A stretch of DNA of 64,000 bases from NCBI RefSeq assembly GCF_049647105.1, contig NZ_JBARWZ010000044.1:1-64000 (forward strand), read 5' to 3'. The position numbers were made by a program, and so were the translations under genes. Shown here one piece after another: positions 1-8,162 of the stretch. The stretch comes from Actinophytocola sp049647105. Its GTDB lineage: Bacteria > Actinomycetota > Actinomycetes > Mycobacteriales > Pseudonocardiaceae. Positions within the stretch are counted from its first letter, which is position 1. Each line of letters opens with the position of its first letter. The notes under the pieces were generated by a model. It had not been told where the DNA came from. It searched no databases and saw only the letters and a program-made list of their open reading frames with translations.

Positions 1-10
1 GGTCCCGAAC

Positions 11-190
11 CGTGGACTCGCCGGTCCCGAACCCCAGACTCGCGGGTCCCGAACCGTGGACTCGCCGGTCCCGAACCCCAGACTCGCGGGTCCTCAACCG
101 TGGACTCGCCGGTCCCGAACCCCAGACTCGCGGGTCCCGAGCCGTGGACTCGCGGGGGCTTCGGTGTGGACTCTCGGGGGCTTCGGTGGG
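11..190. repeat. 44-bp tandem repeat array, truncated by window start
   Basis: Copies of a 44-bp unit begin at positions 11, 55, 99 and 143, and each unit is two related ~22-bp halves sharing GACTCGC and GGTCCCGAACC. The last copy decays into two GGGGGCTTCGGTG-like pieces near 154-188. The array probably continues left of the window. It translates into repetitive Arg/Pro-rich peptide in the plus-strand frames, but I see no start or codon bias to suggest it is coding. It sits just after the stop of the NmrA-like gene, so it is an intergenic minisatellite. Confidence 0.85.
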
Positions 191-1021
191 TCAGGGTTTG
201 TGGTGTTGTGCGAAGTCTGTGGCGCTGTGGGCTGGGCGGCCGGTCACTTTTGGGACCGTGTTCGAGATCGGGATGACCAGGTCACCCGTTGCGACTCGGG
301 TCAGTGCCTCCGCCAGGAAGATGCCGTAGTCGGCGGTGAAGCCGTGGCCGGTCATCAGGAGCACGAACTCGTCCTCGGACACCGGGGTGTAGGTCACCGG
401 GCGGCCCGCGGCACGCAGCGCCGACGCCACCTCGTGGTGGGTCAGCGCCGCCGGGCCGGTGATCGGCAACGGGCCGGTGGGACCGTCCGCCGCCATGGCC
501 GCCACGCCGACCGCGGCCACGTCACGGGCGTCGACGAACGGGATGCGGCCCTCCCCCGCGGGCAGGCGCAGCTCACCCGCCTCGACCATGCCCGCGAACG
601 AGCCGTGGGTGAAGTTGTCCAGGAACCATGTCGGGCGCAGCGCCGCCGTCGCGCCCGGCAGGCTGTCCAGCCTGGACTCCGCCAGTCGCAACGGGCTGTC
701 CGGTTCCGCCTCGGTGACGTCCAGACTGGACAGCAGCACGATCCGGCCCACCCCGGCCACCGAGATCGCCGACAGCAGTGCCGGGGTGCGTTCCGGCGCG
801 CCGGGATGGTTGAACGGGATCAGCACGTACGCGGCGTCACTGCCCGCCGACGCCGACGTCCAGGTCGCCTCGTCGTCCCAGTCGAACGGTTCCAGCGTGC
901 CGTGCGCGGCCGGGCGGCGGCCGGCCGCACGCACCCGCCAGCCGCGCTCGGCGGCGTAGCGGGTCACGTGCCTGCCGGTCTTGCCGGTCGCACCGATCAC
1001 GGTGACCGTGTACTCACTCAT
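191..1021 (-). CDS. NmrA-like NAD(P)-binding reductase/epimerase
   Basis: A 276-residue cytoplasmic protein of the atypical short-chain dehydrogenase (NmrA/azoreductase-like) family. The N-terminus shows the Rossmann motif GATGKTGRHV at residues 8-17, followed by a strand rich in small residues and an RR patch typical of NADP binding. There is no classical YxxxK site, so it may act as a quinone or imine reductase or as a redox sensor. The ATG overlaps the stop of the upstream gene by four bases (ATGA), making it the last gene of a ten-gene operon running from 9020. The role in that pathway is inferred only from position, as a late reduction step. Family assignment is fairly sure and the substrate is unknown. 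Confidence 0.8.
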   Translation of the reverse strand: MSEYTVTVIGATGKTGRHVTRYAAERGWRVRAAGRRPAAHGTLEPFDWDDEATWTSASAGSDAAYVLIPFNHPGAPERTPALLSAISVAGVGRIVLLSSLDVTEAEPDSPLRLAESRLDSLPGATAALRPTWFLDNFTHGSFAGMVEAGELRLPAGEGRIPFVDARDVAAVGVAAMAADGPTGPLPITGPAALTHHEVASALRAAGRPVTYTPVSEDEFVLLMTGHGFTADYGIFLAEALTRVATGDLVIPISNTVPKVTGRPAHSATDFAQHHKP

Positions 1022-1848
1022 ACGGATGCCTTCGCGGGGGTCATGGGCAGATCGAACAGTCTGCCGTACCCGGCCGCGCCTGCCGACACCCCGCTGCCGC
1101 GCAGGCAGTGCCACAGCGCGGCCTGGTTCGACGTCACCACCGGCATCCCGAGGTCCGCCTCCAGCGGCGCCACCGCGTCGGCCGCCAGCAACCCGTTGCC
1201 CAGCACGGCGACCCCGTCGGCGTCGGCCGGCACGAGCGCCCGCACCTGCCGGTACAGCTCGTCCGCACGGACCTGTTGCTGGCCGTTGGCGTCCCACACC
1301 TGCCACGGCTCCTTGTCCTGCCACGCCGTGCCGAGGTCGTAGCGCACCAGGCCCGCAGGCGCGAAGCCCGCGTCGGTGAAGTACCGCAGCGCGTGGGTGG
1401 CGATCAGGTCGTTGAACCATGGTGGCGCCACCAGGAACGGCCGCCGCACCCCGGCCGCCGTGAGCCCTGCCCGGATCGCTCCCGCCGCGGTGGAGACCCG
1501 GCAGCCGTGGGCCTTCTCGCTCGCCTTCTCCGCGAAGTCGTCGTCGAACGCGAGGCCGCCGAAGAAGCTGCCGGTCACGAAGCACAGCGTGATGGCGTCC
1601 AGTCCGATCCGGCCGAGGTAGTCGAGCCCCGTCGCGATGTCCGGCGACTCGACCACCGTGCGCGCCGGGTCGTCGCCGTAGCTGCCCGAGCCGCTCTGGC
1701 GCGGGCTCGCGAACCGGGCCGTGTGCACGGTGACCCCGGCAGGCGCCATCGCCTGGAACTCCACCTCGGGCACGGTGTCCTTGTCGATCACGAGGATGCC
1801 CAGCCGGGCCCGCCACCCCGCGGCGGGCCGCCACCCGGTCTCAGCCAT
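1018..1848 (-). CDS. Maleate isomerase/arylmalonate decarboxylase-like protein
   Basis: A 276-residue protein that aligns by eye with the Asp/Glu racemase-related maleate isomerase and arylmalonate decarboxylase family, including an FVTGSFFGG loop near residue 90 and a strongly conserved C-terminal block (VAPLEADLG, then PVVTSNQAALWH). In the family the two catalytic cysteines lie in CTSGS-like and CTN-like motifs. Here both appear replaced, by Val in the first loop and by Gly or Asn in GNGLL, so either the chemistry differs or the enzyme is a binding protein. EutA of ectoine-utilisation operons belongs to this family, which is notable because this operon also encodes an ectoine-synthase-like protein and an ornithine-cyclodeaminase-like protein. 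It overlaps both neighbours (8 bp upstream, 4 bp downstream). Confidence 0.75.
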   Translation of the reverse strand: MAETGWRPAAGWRARLGILVIDKDTVPEVEFQAMAPAGVTVHTARFASPRQSGSGSYGDDPARTVVESPDIATGLDYLGRIGLDAITLCFVTGSFFGGLAFDDDFAEKASEKAHGCRVSTAAGAIRAGLTAAGVRRPFLVAPPWFNDLIATHALRYFTDAGFAPAGLVRYDLGTAWQDKEPWQVWDANGQQQVRADELYRQVRALVPADADGVAVLGNGLLAADAVAPLEADLGMPVVTSNQAALWHCLRGSGVSAGAAGYGRLFDLPMTPAKASV

Positions 1849-2788
1849 CGTTGGACGCCGCCTTCTCGACCGTGGCGGGCGCGGGAGCCGGGGCCGGCGT
1901 CGTCTTCTTCCGTGACAGGCGGCCTTCCGCGATCGCGAGCCCGGCCATCACCGTGAGCACACCGGTCACCATGTACCAGGTGAGGCTGTCGCCGAGCAGG
2001 GTCGTGCTGGCCACCGCGCCGACCACCGGCACGAGGTAGTTCACCGACGACGCGGTCGCCGCGCCGAGGTCGGTGATCAGCTTGAAGTACAGCACGTACG
2101 CGGCGCCGGTGCCGAACACGCCGAGCAGCAGCACGCTCACGACCACGGGCCACGAGAACTCCGGTGTCGACCAGCCGAACGCGGGCAGCGTCACGATCTG
2201 CAGCAGCAGTGCCATGATCACCTGGCCGGCCGCCTGCGCGACCGGCGACAACCCGTGCGGCACCAGGAACTTGCGGATGTACACGGTCTGCACGGCGTAG
2301 CTGCACGCGGCGGCGATCACCGCCAGCTGACCGGTCAGCTCACCGGGGTCGCCCTGCCACGGCGCGACGATCATTGCCACACCGGCGAACCCGAGCAGGA
2401 ACCCGTACAGCTTGCGCCTGCTGACCTTCTCACTCGGCAGGAAGATCGTCACCGCCGCGAGCGTCGCCAACGGCAGCACCGCGATCAGCATGCCCGCCAT
2501 CGCCGCACTGGTGCGTTGCTCGCCGTATCCCAGCAACAGGAACGGGATCACCATGCCGAGCGCGGAAGCGACCGCGAGGTGGCCCCACACCTTGCCCATC
2601 TTCGGCAGGCCGATCGACCACAGCAGCAGGATGGCGATGAGGAACACCAGCCCGAGCCCGAGCCTGGCGAGCACCAGCTGTGTGGGGGACAGGCCATCGA
2701 GCGCGGCCTTGATGAACGTGTAGCTGGTGCCCCAGATGGTGCCCAACAACAGGAACTGCACGAGACTGGTGCGTGACATGGATGTCAT
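1841..2788 (-). CDS. EamA/DMT-family transporter
   Basis: A 315-residue integral membrane protein with ten hydrophobic segments in two repeats, as in EamA (RhaT/YdcZ-type) drug/metabolite transporters. The first repeat begins with GTIWGTSYTFIKAAL near residue 18, and the C-terminal tail is Ala/Pro-rich and cytoplasmic. It overlaps the TrpB2-like gene by four bases (ATGA) and the downstream gene by eight, so it is translated together with the biosynthetic enzymes. I infer that it exports the product of the operon or imports a precursor. Family assignment is secure and direction and substrate are not known. Confidence 0.88.
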   Translation of the reverse strand: MTSMSRTSLVQFLLLGTIWGTSYTFIKAALDGLSPTQLVLARLGLGLVFLIAILLLWSIGLPKMGKVWGHLAVASALGMVIPFLLLGYGEQRTSAAMAGMLIAVLPLATLAAVTIFLPSEKVSRRKLYGFLLGFAGVAMIVAPWQGDPGELTGQLAVIAAACSYAVQTVYIRKFLVPHGLSPVAQAAGQVIMALLLQIVTLPAFGWSTPEFSWPVVVSVLLLGVFGTGAAYVLYFKLITDLGAATASSVNYLVPVVGAVASTTLLGDSLTWYMVTGVLTVMAGLAIAEGRLSRKKTTPAPAPAPATVEKAASNDG

Positions 2789-4155
2789 GACTGCTCTCCG
2801 GGAACGGTGGGGATGCTGGCAAGGCCGGCGGCGAGGGCTTCCTCGCTGACAGAGTCGTCGGGCAGTGTGCCAGCGGCGAAACGCTGGTAGGCGGACAGGT
2901 CGAAGTTGCCGTGCCCGGTGAGCCCGAAGAGGATGGTCTTCTCCTCACCGGTCTCGCGGCAGCGGACCGCCTCGTCGATGGCGGTGCGGATAGCGTGCGT
3001 GGCCTCCGGCGCGGCGAGCACGCCCTCGGTCCGCAGGAAGAACACACCGGCCTCGAAAGCGCTCTTCTGCGTCTCGGCGATGGCCTCCATGTGGCCGAGC
3101 TCGGTGACCCAGCTGATCAGCGGTGCGATGCTGTGCGCCCGCAGCCCGCCAGCGTGCACGGGCGGCGGCACGAACCCGTTGCCCAGTGTGTGCATCCGCT
3201 GCAGCGGGGTCATCCCGCCGGAGTCGGAGTGGTCGTAGGCGATCCGGCCACGCGTCAGCGTCGGGCACGCGGCCGGCTCGACCGCGATCAGCCGCACGTC
3301 CCGGCCGCCTGCCAGCTTCTCGCCGAGGAACGGGAACGCGAGCCCGGCGAGGTTGCTGCCACCACCAGCACAGCCGATCACGACGTCCGGGTAGTCGTCG
3401 AGCAGCTCAAGCTGCCGCTTCGCCTCCTGCCCGATCACCGTCTGGTGCAGGCAAACGTGGTTGGCGGCACTACCGCGGGTGTAGCCCGCGTCGGTCGAGT
3501 CGAACACCACCTGCAGCGCCTCGGACTTGGCGACCGCGAGGCTGCCGGGGTGGTCGGGGAACTCGTCGAGCGTGGCCCGGCCTGCCGCGGTTTCCTTGCT
3601 GGGACTGGGGATGCACTCCGCGCCGAAGGTCTCCATCATCGTCTTGCGGTGCGGCTTCTGCTCAGCGGACACCCGCACCTGGAACACCTTGGCCTTCAAG
3701 CCGAACAACGACGCGGCGAACGCGATCGCCGCACCCCACTGCCCAGCGCCGGTGTCGGCGACGACCATGCTGCGGCCGGCCAGCTTGTTGTAGTACACCT
3801 GCGGCACGGCACTGTTCGGCTTGAAGCTGCCGGTGGGGGCGTCACCCTCGTACTTGTAGTAGATCCTGGCCGGGGTGCCCAGCTCCCTTTCGAGCCTGCG
3901 GGCGCGGAACATCGGCGTCGGCCGCCACTGCGCGTAGAACTGGCGCACCTCATCGGGAATCTCGATTTCCCGTTCCCTGCTGAACTCCTGCGCCACGAGG
4001 CCGGGCGCGGTGGTGCGCATCATGTCCTCTGGCGTGATCGGCCTGCCCGTCTTCGCGTTGATCGCGGGCGCCATCGGCGGCAGGTCGGCTGCGATGTTGT
4101 ACCAGGTGCGCGGCATCTCCTCCTGCGGCAGCTGGTAGCGGATCTGTTCGGTCAC
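2785..4155 (-). CDS. TrpB2-like PLP-dependent enzyme
   Basis: A 456-residue fold-type II PLP enzyme of the TrpB2 (tryptophan synthase beta-like) branch. Visible are the PLP lysine motif GSFKPNSA (residues ~112-119), the phosphate loop GCAGGGSNLAG (~235) and the TrpB2-specific block MTPLQRMHTLGNGF followed by VPPPVHAGGLRAH. The GTG start at 4155 overlaps the upstream stop (GTGA); the open frame continues upstream inside the transglutaminase-like gene but without a credible start. No trpA or other trp genes are nearby, so it probably makes or modifies a non-protein amino acid by beta-substitution or elimination for this operon. The combination with an ornithine-cyclodeaminase-like partner recalls diaminopropionate synthesis (SbnA/SbnB), although SbnA is a different sub-family. 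Confidence 0.85.
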   Translation of the reverse strand: MTEQIRYQLPQEEMPRTWYNIAADLPPMAPAINAKTGRPITPEDMMRTTAPGLVAQEFSREREIEIPDEVRQFYAQWRPTPMFRARRLERELGTPARIYYKYEGDAPTGSFKPNSAVPQVYYNKLAGRSMVVADTGAGQWGAAIAFAASLFGLKAKVFQVRVSAEQKPHRKTMMETFGAECIPSPSKETAAGRATLDEFPDHPGSLAVAKSEALQVVFDSTDAGYTRGSAANHVCLHQTVIGQEAKRQLELLDDYPDVVIGCAGGGSNLAGLAFPFLGEKLAGGRDVRLIAVEPAACPTLTRGRIAYDHSDSGGMTPLQRMHTLGNGFVPPPVHAGGLRAHSIAPLISWVTELGHMEAIAETQKSAFEAGVFFLRTEGVLAAPEATHAIRTAIDEAVRCRETGEEKTILFGLTGHGNFDLSAYQRFAAGTLPDDSVSEEALAAGLASIPTVPGEQS

Positions 4156-4856
4156 TTGGCACCTCCGGTGGCGAGCAGGGCGCGCTGGTCGGCGGACTCG
4201 TCCTCGAGGGACCCGCTCGCGGTGAACATGTTGCTGGCGACCAGCTTCGGGTGGTAGGTCTGGAACGCGCCGATGACGAGGTCGTACGGGAAGTCGTCGA
4301 ACTCGCCGTGCCAGCGCAGGAACTCCATGTGCTGGCGGCCCTGCTCGTCGAAGGGGTGGTACACGGCATCGGCGGTGCCGTCGAAGTCCAGCGGGGTGAT
4401 CCGGTACAGCTTGCAGAGCAGCTTGTTGAACACCGGCGTCGCCTTGAACCACTGCCCGTTCAGGTGTACCTGGGTGAGGCTGTGGAAGCGGAACAGGTCA
4501 CCGCCCACCAGCTCGCGCAGCCTCGGCGACGCGAGGTGGTTGCGCACGTCGCCGTACACGACGCGGCTCGGGATGTCCACCGCACGTAGGCAGGCCGCGT
4601 AGGTGAGCGACTTCTGGATGCAGAAGCCGAACCCGCGCTCGATGATCGCGCTGGCCTTCATGCCCGCGTGGGAAAGGTCGTTGCCGTACACCTCGTAGCG
4701 CAGCCCGTCGCGGACGGCGTAGTACAGCCGCACCGCGTCCGAGACCGGGTCGCGGTCGGTACCGTCCAGGGTCTTCGCCACGAAGTCGCGGACCACCGGG
4801 GACTCGTGGTCCATGAACTCGGTCGGCTCGCACAGGTGTCGCAGTTCTCCTGACAC
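4152..4856 (-). CDS. Transglutaminase-like (papain-fold) protein
   Basis: A 234-residue protein resembling the bacterial transglutaminase-like superfamily. The probable nucleophile is C79 in GFGFCIQKSL, followed by a helix and RAVDIPSRVVYGDV, which matches the usual motif around the cysteine. The general base would be H125 (or H131) in RFHSLTQVHLNGQW. The aspartate that normally follows the Trp appears to be Thr140, so the triad may be incomplete. No signal peptide. GTG start with the ribosome site GAGAGGA seven bases upstream. Its place between an acyl-CoA dehydrogenase and a PLP enzyme suggests amide-bond formation, acyl transfer from a carrier protein, or hydrolysis. The exact role is unknown. 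Confidence 0.7.
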   Translation of the reverse strand: MSGELRHLCEPTEFMDHESPVVRDFVAKTLDGTDRDPVSDAVRLYYAVRDGLRYEVYGNDLSHAGMKASAIIERGFGFCIQKSLTYAACLRAVDIPSRVVYGDVRNHLASPRLRELVGGDLFRFHSLTQVHLNGQWFKATPVFNKLLCKLYRITPLDFDGTADAVYHPFDEQGRQHMEFLRWHGEFDDFPYDLVIGAFQTYHPKLVASNMFTASGSLEDESADQRALLATGGAK

Positions 4857-4873
4857 GTTCGGGTCCTCTCGAA

Positions 4874-6022
4874 TCAGCTCGTTGGCAGGGTGAGCATCGC
4901 CGCGATGCGGCTGCGCTGGATGTCGGACGTGCCCGAGTAGATGGTGCCGCCGACCGCGTTGCGCACGTCCTTCTCCAACCCGAACTCGGCCATGTACCCG
5001 TTGCCGCCGAACACGTTGACCGCGGCGAGCGCGGTGGACAGGTTGGCCTCGCTCGCGACCAGCTTGCTGATCGCCAGGTCGGTGGTGATGGTCTCGCCGC
5101 GCGAGAGCTTCTCAGCGGTGTCGTAGAGCCACTTCCGCGCGGTCTCGGTCGCCACCAGCATGTCGACGATCCGGTTGGCCACCGACTGGTTCGCGCCGAT
5201 CGGCCTGCCGAACTGGTGCCGCTCCTTGGCGTAGTCGACGCACCGCTCGACGCGGTGGGTCATCTCGCCGACGTTCACGATGAAGGAGCAGAGGATCTCC
5301 CACTTCATCACGTGGTCGAGCACGAGAAAGCCCATGCCGCGGGAGCCGACGACATTGGCGTCCGGCACGAAACAGTCGTCAAGGAAGACCTCGGCCATGG
5401 GTGAGGTCTTCAGGCCCATCTTGGGAATCGGCTGCCCGACCGAGAAGCCCGGTGAGGACGTCTCGACTAGGAAGGCCGTGATGCCGAGCGGGCCCGCGTT
5501 GGTGTCACTGCGGGCATAGACGACCATCAGGTCGGCGACGGGGGCGTTGCTGATGAACGTCTTGCTGCCGGACAGGACCCAGCCACCGTCGGTCCTGCGT
5601 GCGGTGGTGCGCATGGCCAGCGCGTCCGAGCCACTGCCCGGTTCGCTGATCGCGTGGGCCCCGATCAGCGAACCGTCGCAGACGGCGGGCAGATAGCGGT
5701 CCTTCAGTGCCGCCGATCCGAAGCGGGCCAGCGGCACCCCGGTACTCACCATGTGGGTGGTCGTGGAGAAGATCAGGCCGCCGTCGCGGCAGCCGTGCCC
5801 GAACCCCTCCAGCACGAACATGGTGGTGACCAGGTCCTGCCCCAGCCCGCCCCACCGCTGTCCGAACGGCAGGCCGAGAATGCCAGAGCTCCGCAGCAGC
5901 TTCCACGCGTCGTGGTCGAACTCGGCCTTCCCGTCGCGCTCGATGTGTCCTTCGTTGATCGCCTCGCAGAACGGTCCGATCCCGTCGCGTAACTCCTGTT
6001 GCTCCTCGGTCGGCGTGAACAT
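4874..6022 (-). CDS. Acyl-CoA dehydrogenase family flavoenzyme
   Basis: A 382-residue FAD-dependent acyl-CoA dehydrogenase with the full family pattern: substrate/FAD segment AISEPGSGSDALAM (~140), SGSKTFISNAPVADL (~170) and the C-terminal GTSDIQRSRIA motif. Length is normal. Because the operon also encodes an adenylation enzyme and a stand-alone carrier protein, its substrate is plausibly an aminoacyl-S-carrier protein, as in pyrrole-2-carboxylate and related dehydroamino-acid pathways, where a family member oxidises prolyl-S-carrier protein. That use is an inference. It could also be an unrelated acyl-CoA dehydrogenase, but operon structure argues against it. Confidence 0.9.
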   Translation of the reverse strand: MFTPTEEQQELRDGIGPFCEAINEGHIERDGKAEFDHDAWKLLRSSGILGLPFGQRWGGLGQDLVTTMFVLEGFGHGCRDGGLIFSTTTHMVSTGVPLARFGSAALKDRYLPAVCDGSLIGAHAISEPGSGSDALAMRTTARRTDGGWVLSGSKTFISNAPVADLMVVYARSDTNAGPLGITAFLVETSSPGFSVGQPIPKMGLKTSPMAEVFLDDCFVPDANVVGSRGMGFLVLDHVMKWEILCSFIVNVGEMTHRVERCVDYAKERHQFGRPIGANQSVANRIVDMLVATETARKWLYDTAEKLSRGETITTDLAISKLVASEANLSTALAAVNVFGGNGYMAEFGLEKDVRNAVGGTIYSGTSDIQRSRIAAMLTLPTS

Positions 6023-6053
6023 GGTCCCACCTCGTCTCGGTTTCGGTGCGGCG

Positions 6054-6428
6054 TCAGTAGGCCGACGAGCGGGCCTCGTCCAGCGAGTGCACCTCGTCGC
6101 CGCGCAGGGCGGGGGTGAACATGCAGACCAGCCGCAGGTCGGTGTGTGGTGCCGCGATCAGGAAGTGCGCGTCGTGCTGGTCGAGCGCGTACATGGTGCC
6201 GGGGGTGATCGGGTACGAGTTGCCCGCCATGTCGACGACCTCGCCCTCCCCCTCGATGCAGTAGCAGGCCTCCAGGTGGTTGCGGTACTCCAGCCGGGAC
6301 TTGGTGCCCGCGGCCACGACGGTGTCGGTGAGGGTGTAGCCCATGCCATCCGCCGCGACCAGGAACCGGCGGGACACGCCGTTGCCCCAGTCGACGGGCT
6401 TCACTTCGGACAGGCTCCGGACGATCAT
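6054..6428 (-). CDS. Ectoine-synthase-like cupin (EctC homologue)
   Basis: A 124-residue cupin that follows EctC closely by eye: MIVRSL at the start, DGMGYTLTDT (~28), NHLEACYCIEGEGEV (~50), PITPGTMYALDQHDAHF (~73) and LVCMFTPALRGDEVH (~100). The iron ligands known in EctC (Glu, Tyr, His) map to E53, Y80 and H88, so it is probably active. EctC dehydrates N-gamma-acetyl-diaminobutyrate to the tetrahydropyrimidine ectoine, but ectA, ectB and ectD are absent here and the neighbours are an adenylation enzyme and a carrier protein. It is therefore more likely to cyclise a related acyl-diamino acid for a secondary metabolite. The ATG at 6428 is chosen because homology starts there. Confidence 0.85.
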   Translation of the reverse strand: MIVRSLSEVKPVDWGNGVSRRFLVAADGMGYTLTDTVVAAGTKSRLEYRNHLEACYCIEGEGEVVDMAGNSYPITPGTMYALDQHDAHFLIAAPHTDLRLVCMFTPALRGDEVHSLDEARSSAY

Positions 6429-6465
6429 GGCGATGCTCCTCTTCTTCAGTGGTGTGTAAGGAATG

Positions 6466-6711
6466 TCAGGACTTGGCGGCGGTGACGAACGCGCTGATGC
6501 TGTCGACGGTGCGGAAGTTGTCCGGCGAGAGGTCGAGCTCATCGACCGACAGGTCGAACTCGGTGGTGATCCAGTCGACGACCCGCAGCAGCGCCAGGCT
6601 GTCGATGACCCCGTTGGCGAGCAGGTCGTAGTCGGACTCCAGCTCGGACTCGTGGACGTCCGGCAGGAACTCGCGGACGATCCAGGACGTGATGACGTTC
6701 GTGCTCTGCAT
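6466..6711 (-). CDS. Acyl/peptidyl carrier protein
   Basis: An 81-residue stand-alone carrier protein. The phosphopantetheine attachment serine is S38 in NGVIDSLALLR, followed by the usual acidic helix (EFDLSVDELDLSPDNF). The ATG lies six bases after the stop of the adenylation gene, so the two are almost certainly co-expressed partners: the adenylation enzyme should load its amino acid onto this protein. The next genes encode an EctC-like cupin and an acyl-CoA dehydrogenase, likely tailoring enzymes for the tethered substrate. No condensation or thioesterase domain is nearby. Confidence 0.9.
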   Translation of the reverse strand: MQSTNVITSWIVREFLPDVHESELESDYDLLANGVIDSLALLRVVDWITTEFDLSVDELDLSPDNFRTVDSISAFVTAAKS

Positions 6712-6717
6712 TACCGT

Positions 6718-8160
6718 TCACCTCTTCTCCGACAGCGCCACGAGGTGCTGCCGGTCCACTTTTCCGGTCGGGGTTCTCGGCAGCGGTTCCGCTCCGATGT
6801 GGACGGTCGACGGGATGGCGGCGGGCGGCAGCCGCTCGGCGAGGTACTTCCGCAGCACCAGACTGTTGAGCCTGCTGCCCTCCCTGCGGCGGACGACGAC
6901 GTGCAGCCGCTTGCCCGCGTGCTCGTCGGGCACGGCGACGGCGGCCGCCTCCACCACGTCCTCGCTCGCGAGCAGCACCGTCTCGACGTGCTGCAGGTAC
7001 ACCTGCTGGCCGCGTACCTTGACGCGGAAGTCGGCGCGGCCCTCCAGGAGCAGGTCGCCGTGCTCGTCGCGGCGCACGAGGTCGCCGGTGCGGAACCAGC
7101 GTTCGCCGTCGCGCCGGACGGGGTGCTCGCCGAACCCGCCCGGCTGCCCCGCGCCGTGGTAACCGGGTGACTGGAACGGGGTGCGCACCACCAGTTCGCC
7201 GGTGCCGGGCCCGGTGAGCACCGCGCCGTCGGCGACCAGTTCGGCATGCACACCGGGCAGGGGAACGCCGAGTGGCAGCGCGGCGCGGTCGTCGTCACCG
7301 GGGCGCAGCTCGTGGTGGAAGCTGTCGTTGGTTTCCGTGCAGCCGTAGATGTTGTGACACGCGGCGTTGTCGAACACGGCACGCAGCGCGGGCAGTCTGC
7401 CCGGTTTCATGGCGTCGCCGGTGAAGATCACGTGCGCCACCGACGGCAGCGTCCGCTCCCCCGCCGCGTCCAAGACGAGCTGGTAGAACAACGGCACCGC
7501 CTGCACAACGTGCGGCGCGGCGGCCGCGACCAAGGCGACGAGCGCGCCACCGTCCGCGGCGACGGCCGCGTCAACCAGGACCGCGCAGCCCCCGTGCCGC
7601 AGGGTCGCCCAGATCTCGAACAGGCACAGGTCGAAGTTCAGCGGGGCGTAGTTCAGGACACGGCGCCCTGGGCCGACGTCGAACCGGTCGTGCACCCAGT
7701 GCGTGAACCGCTCGACCGCCTCCGCCTTGACCGGCACCAGCTTCGGCACGCCGGTAGAGCCGGAGGTGGTGAGCGTGAACGCGACGTCGTTGCGTGCCAA
7801 CGGTTCCGCGTCGCCATCGGTCAGCGCCGCGAGGTCGGCGGCGGTGACGACCGCGCCGCAGCCCGCACTGTCGAACAGGGCGGTGAGGGTGTCCTCGGGC
7901 AGCGACGGTGAGGGCAGCACGGCGGTCCGGCCTGCCGCGAGGCACCCCAGCACGAAGGTGACCGCCTCGGCCGACTTCTCCGCGCGCACCCCGACCGGGC
8001 CGGGCGCGAGCCCGGCGACCCCGGCCGAGGCGGCACGCATGCCGCGAGCCAGGTCACGGTAGCTCACCACGGTGTCGCGCCACACGAGCGCGGGGTCGTC
8101 CGGATGCTCGTGCGCGTGCCGTTGGACAGCACCGGCGATGGTCTCAGCGGTCTCCGTCAT
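6718..8160 (-). CDS. Stand-alone amino-acid adenylation enzyme
   Basis: A 480-residue ANL-superfamily enzyme with clear adenylation core motifs: A3 TLTTSGSTGVPK (~129), A5 NIYGCTETN (~275), A7 WFRTGDLVRR (~350) and A10 PRTPTGKVDRQ near the C-terminus. It has no fused condensation or carrier domain. It should activate a carboxylic acid, probably an amino acid, and transfer it to the carrier protein encoded next. The ATG at 8160 is nine bases after AGGAGG; a GTG six bases earlier is also possible and would overlap the preceding stop. The acid-binding residue cannot be assigned safely by eye, so the substrate is open (proline, ornithine or a diamino acid would fit the context). Confidence 0.88.
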   Translation of the reverse strand: MTETAETIAGAVQRHAHEHPDDPALVWRDTVVSYRDLARGMRAASAGVAGLAPGPVGVRAEKSAEAVTFVLGCLAAGRTAVLPSPSLPEDTLTALFDSAGCGAVVTAADLAALTDGDAEPLARNDVAFTLTTSGSTGVPKLVPVKAEAVERFTHWVHDRFDVGPGRRVLNYAPLNFDLCLFEIWATLRHGGCAVLVDAAVAADGGALVALVAAAAPHVVQAVPLFYQLVLDAAGERTLPSVAHVIFTGDAMKPGRLPALRAVFDNAACHNIYGCTETNDSFHHELRPGDDDRAALPLGVPLPGVHAELVADGAVLTGPGTGELVVRTPFQSPGYHGAGQPGGFGEHPVRRDGERWFRTGDLVRRDEHGDLLLEGRADFRVKVRGQQVYLQHVETVLLASEDVVEAAAVAVPDEHAGKRLHVVVRRREGSRLNSLVLRKYLAERLPPAAIPSTVHIGAEPLPRTPTGKVDRQHLVALSEKR

Positions 8161-8162
8161 GG

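Noticed and set aside
56..1342. Long plus-strand open frame of 428 codons over the first genes
   Set aside because: Its sequence is the antisense reading of the NmrA-like and maleate-isomerase-like genes plus the repeat array; no family similarity, Arg/His-rich composition typical of shadow frames.
2785..4155. Treating the TrpB2-like gene as part of tryptophan biosynthesis
   Set aside because: No other trp gene is nearby and it is translationally coupled to specialised-metabolism genes.
6054..6428. Calling this region an ectoine biosynthesis locus (ectABCD)
   Set aside because: Only an EctC-like gene is present; no acetyltransferase, aminotransferase or hydroxylase, and the neighbours are carrier-protein enzymes.
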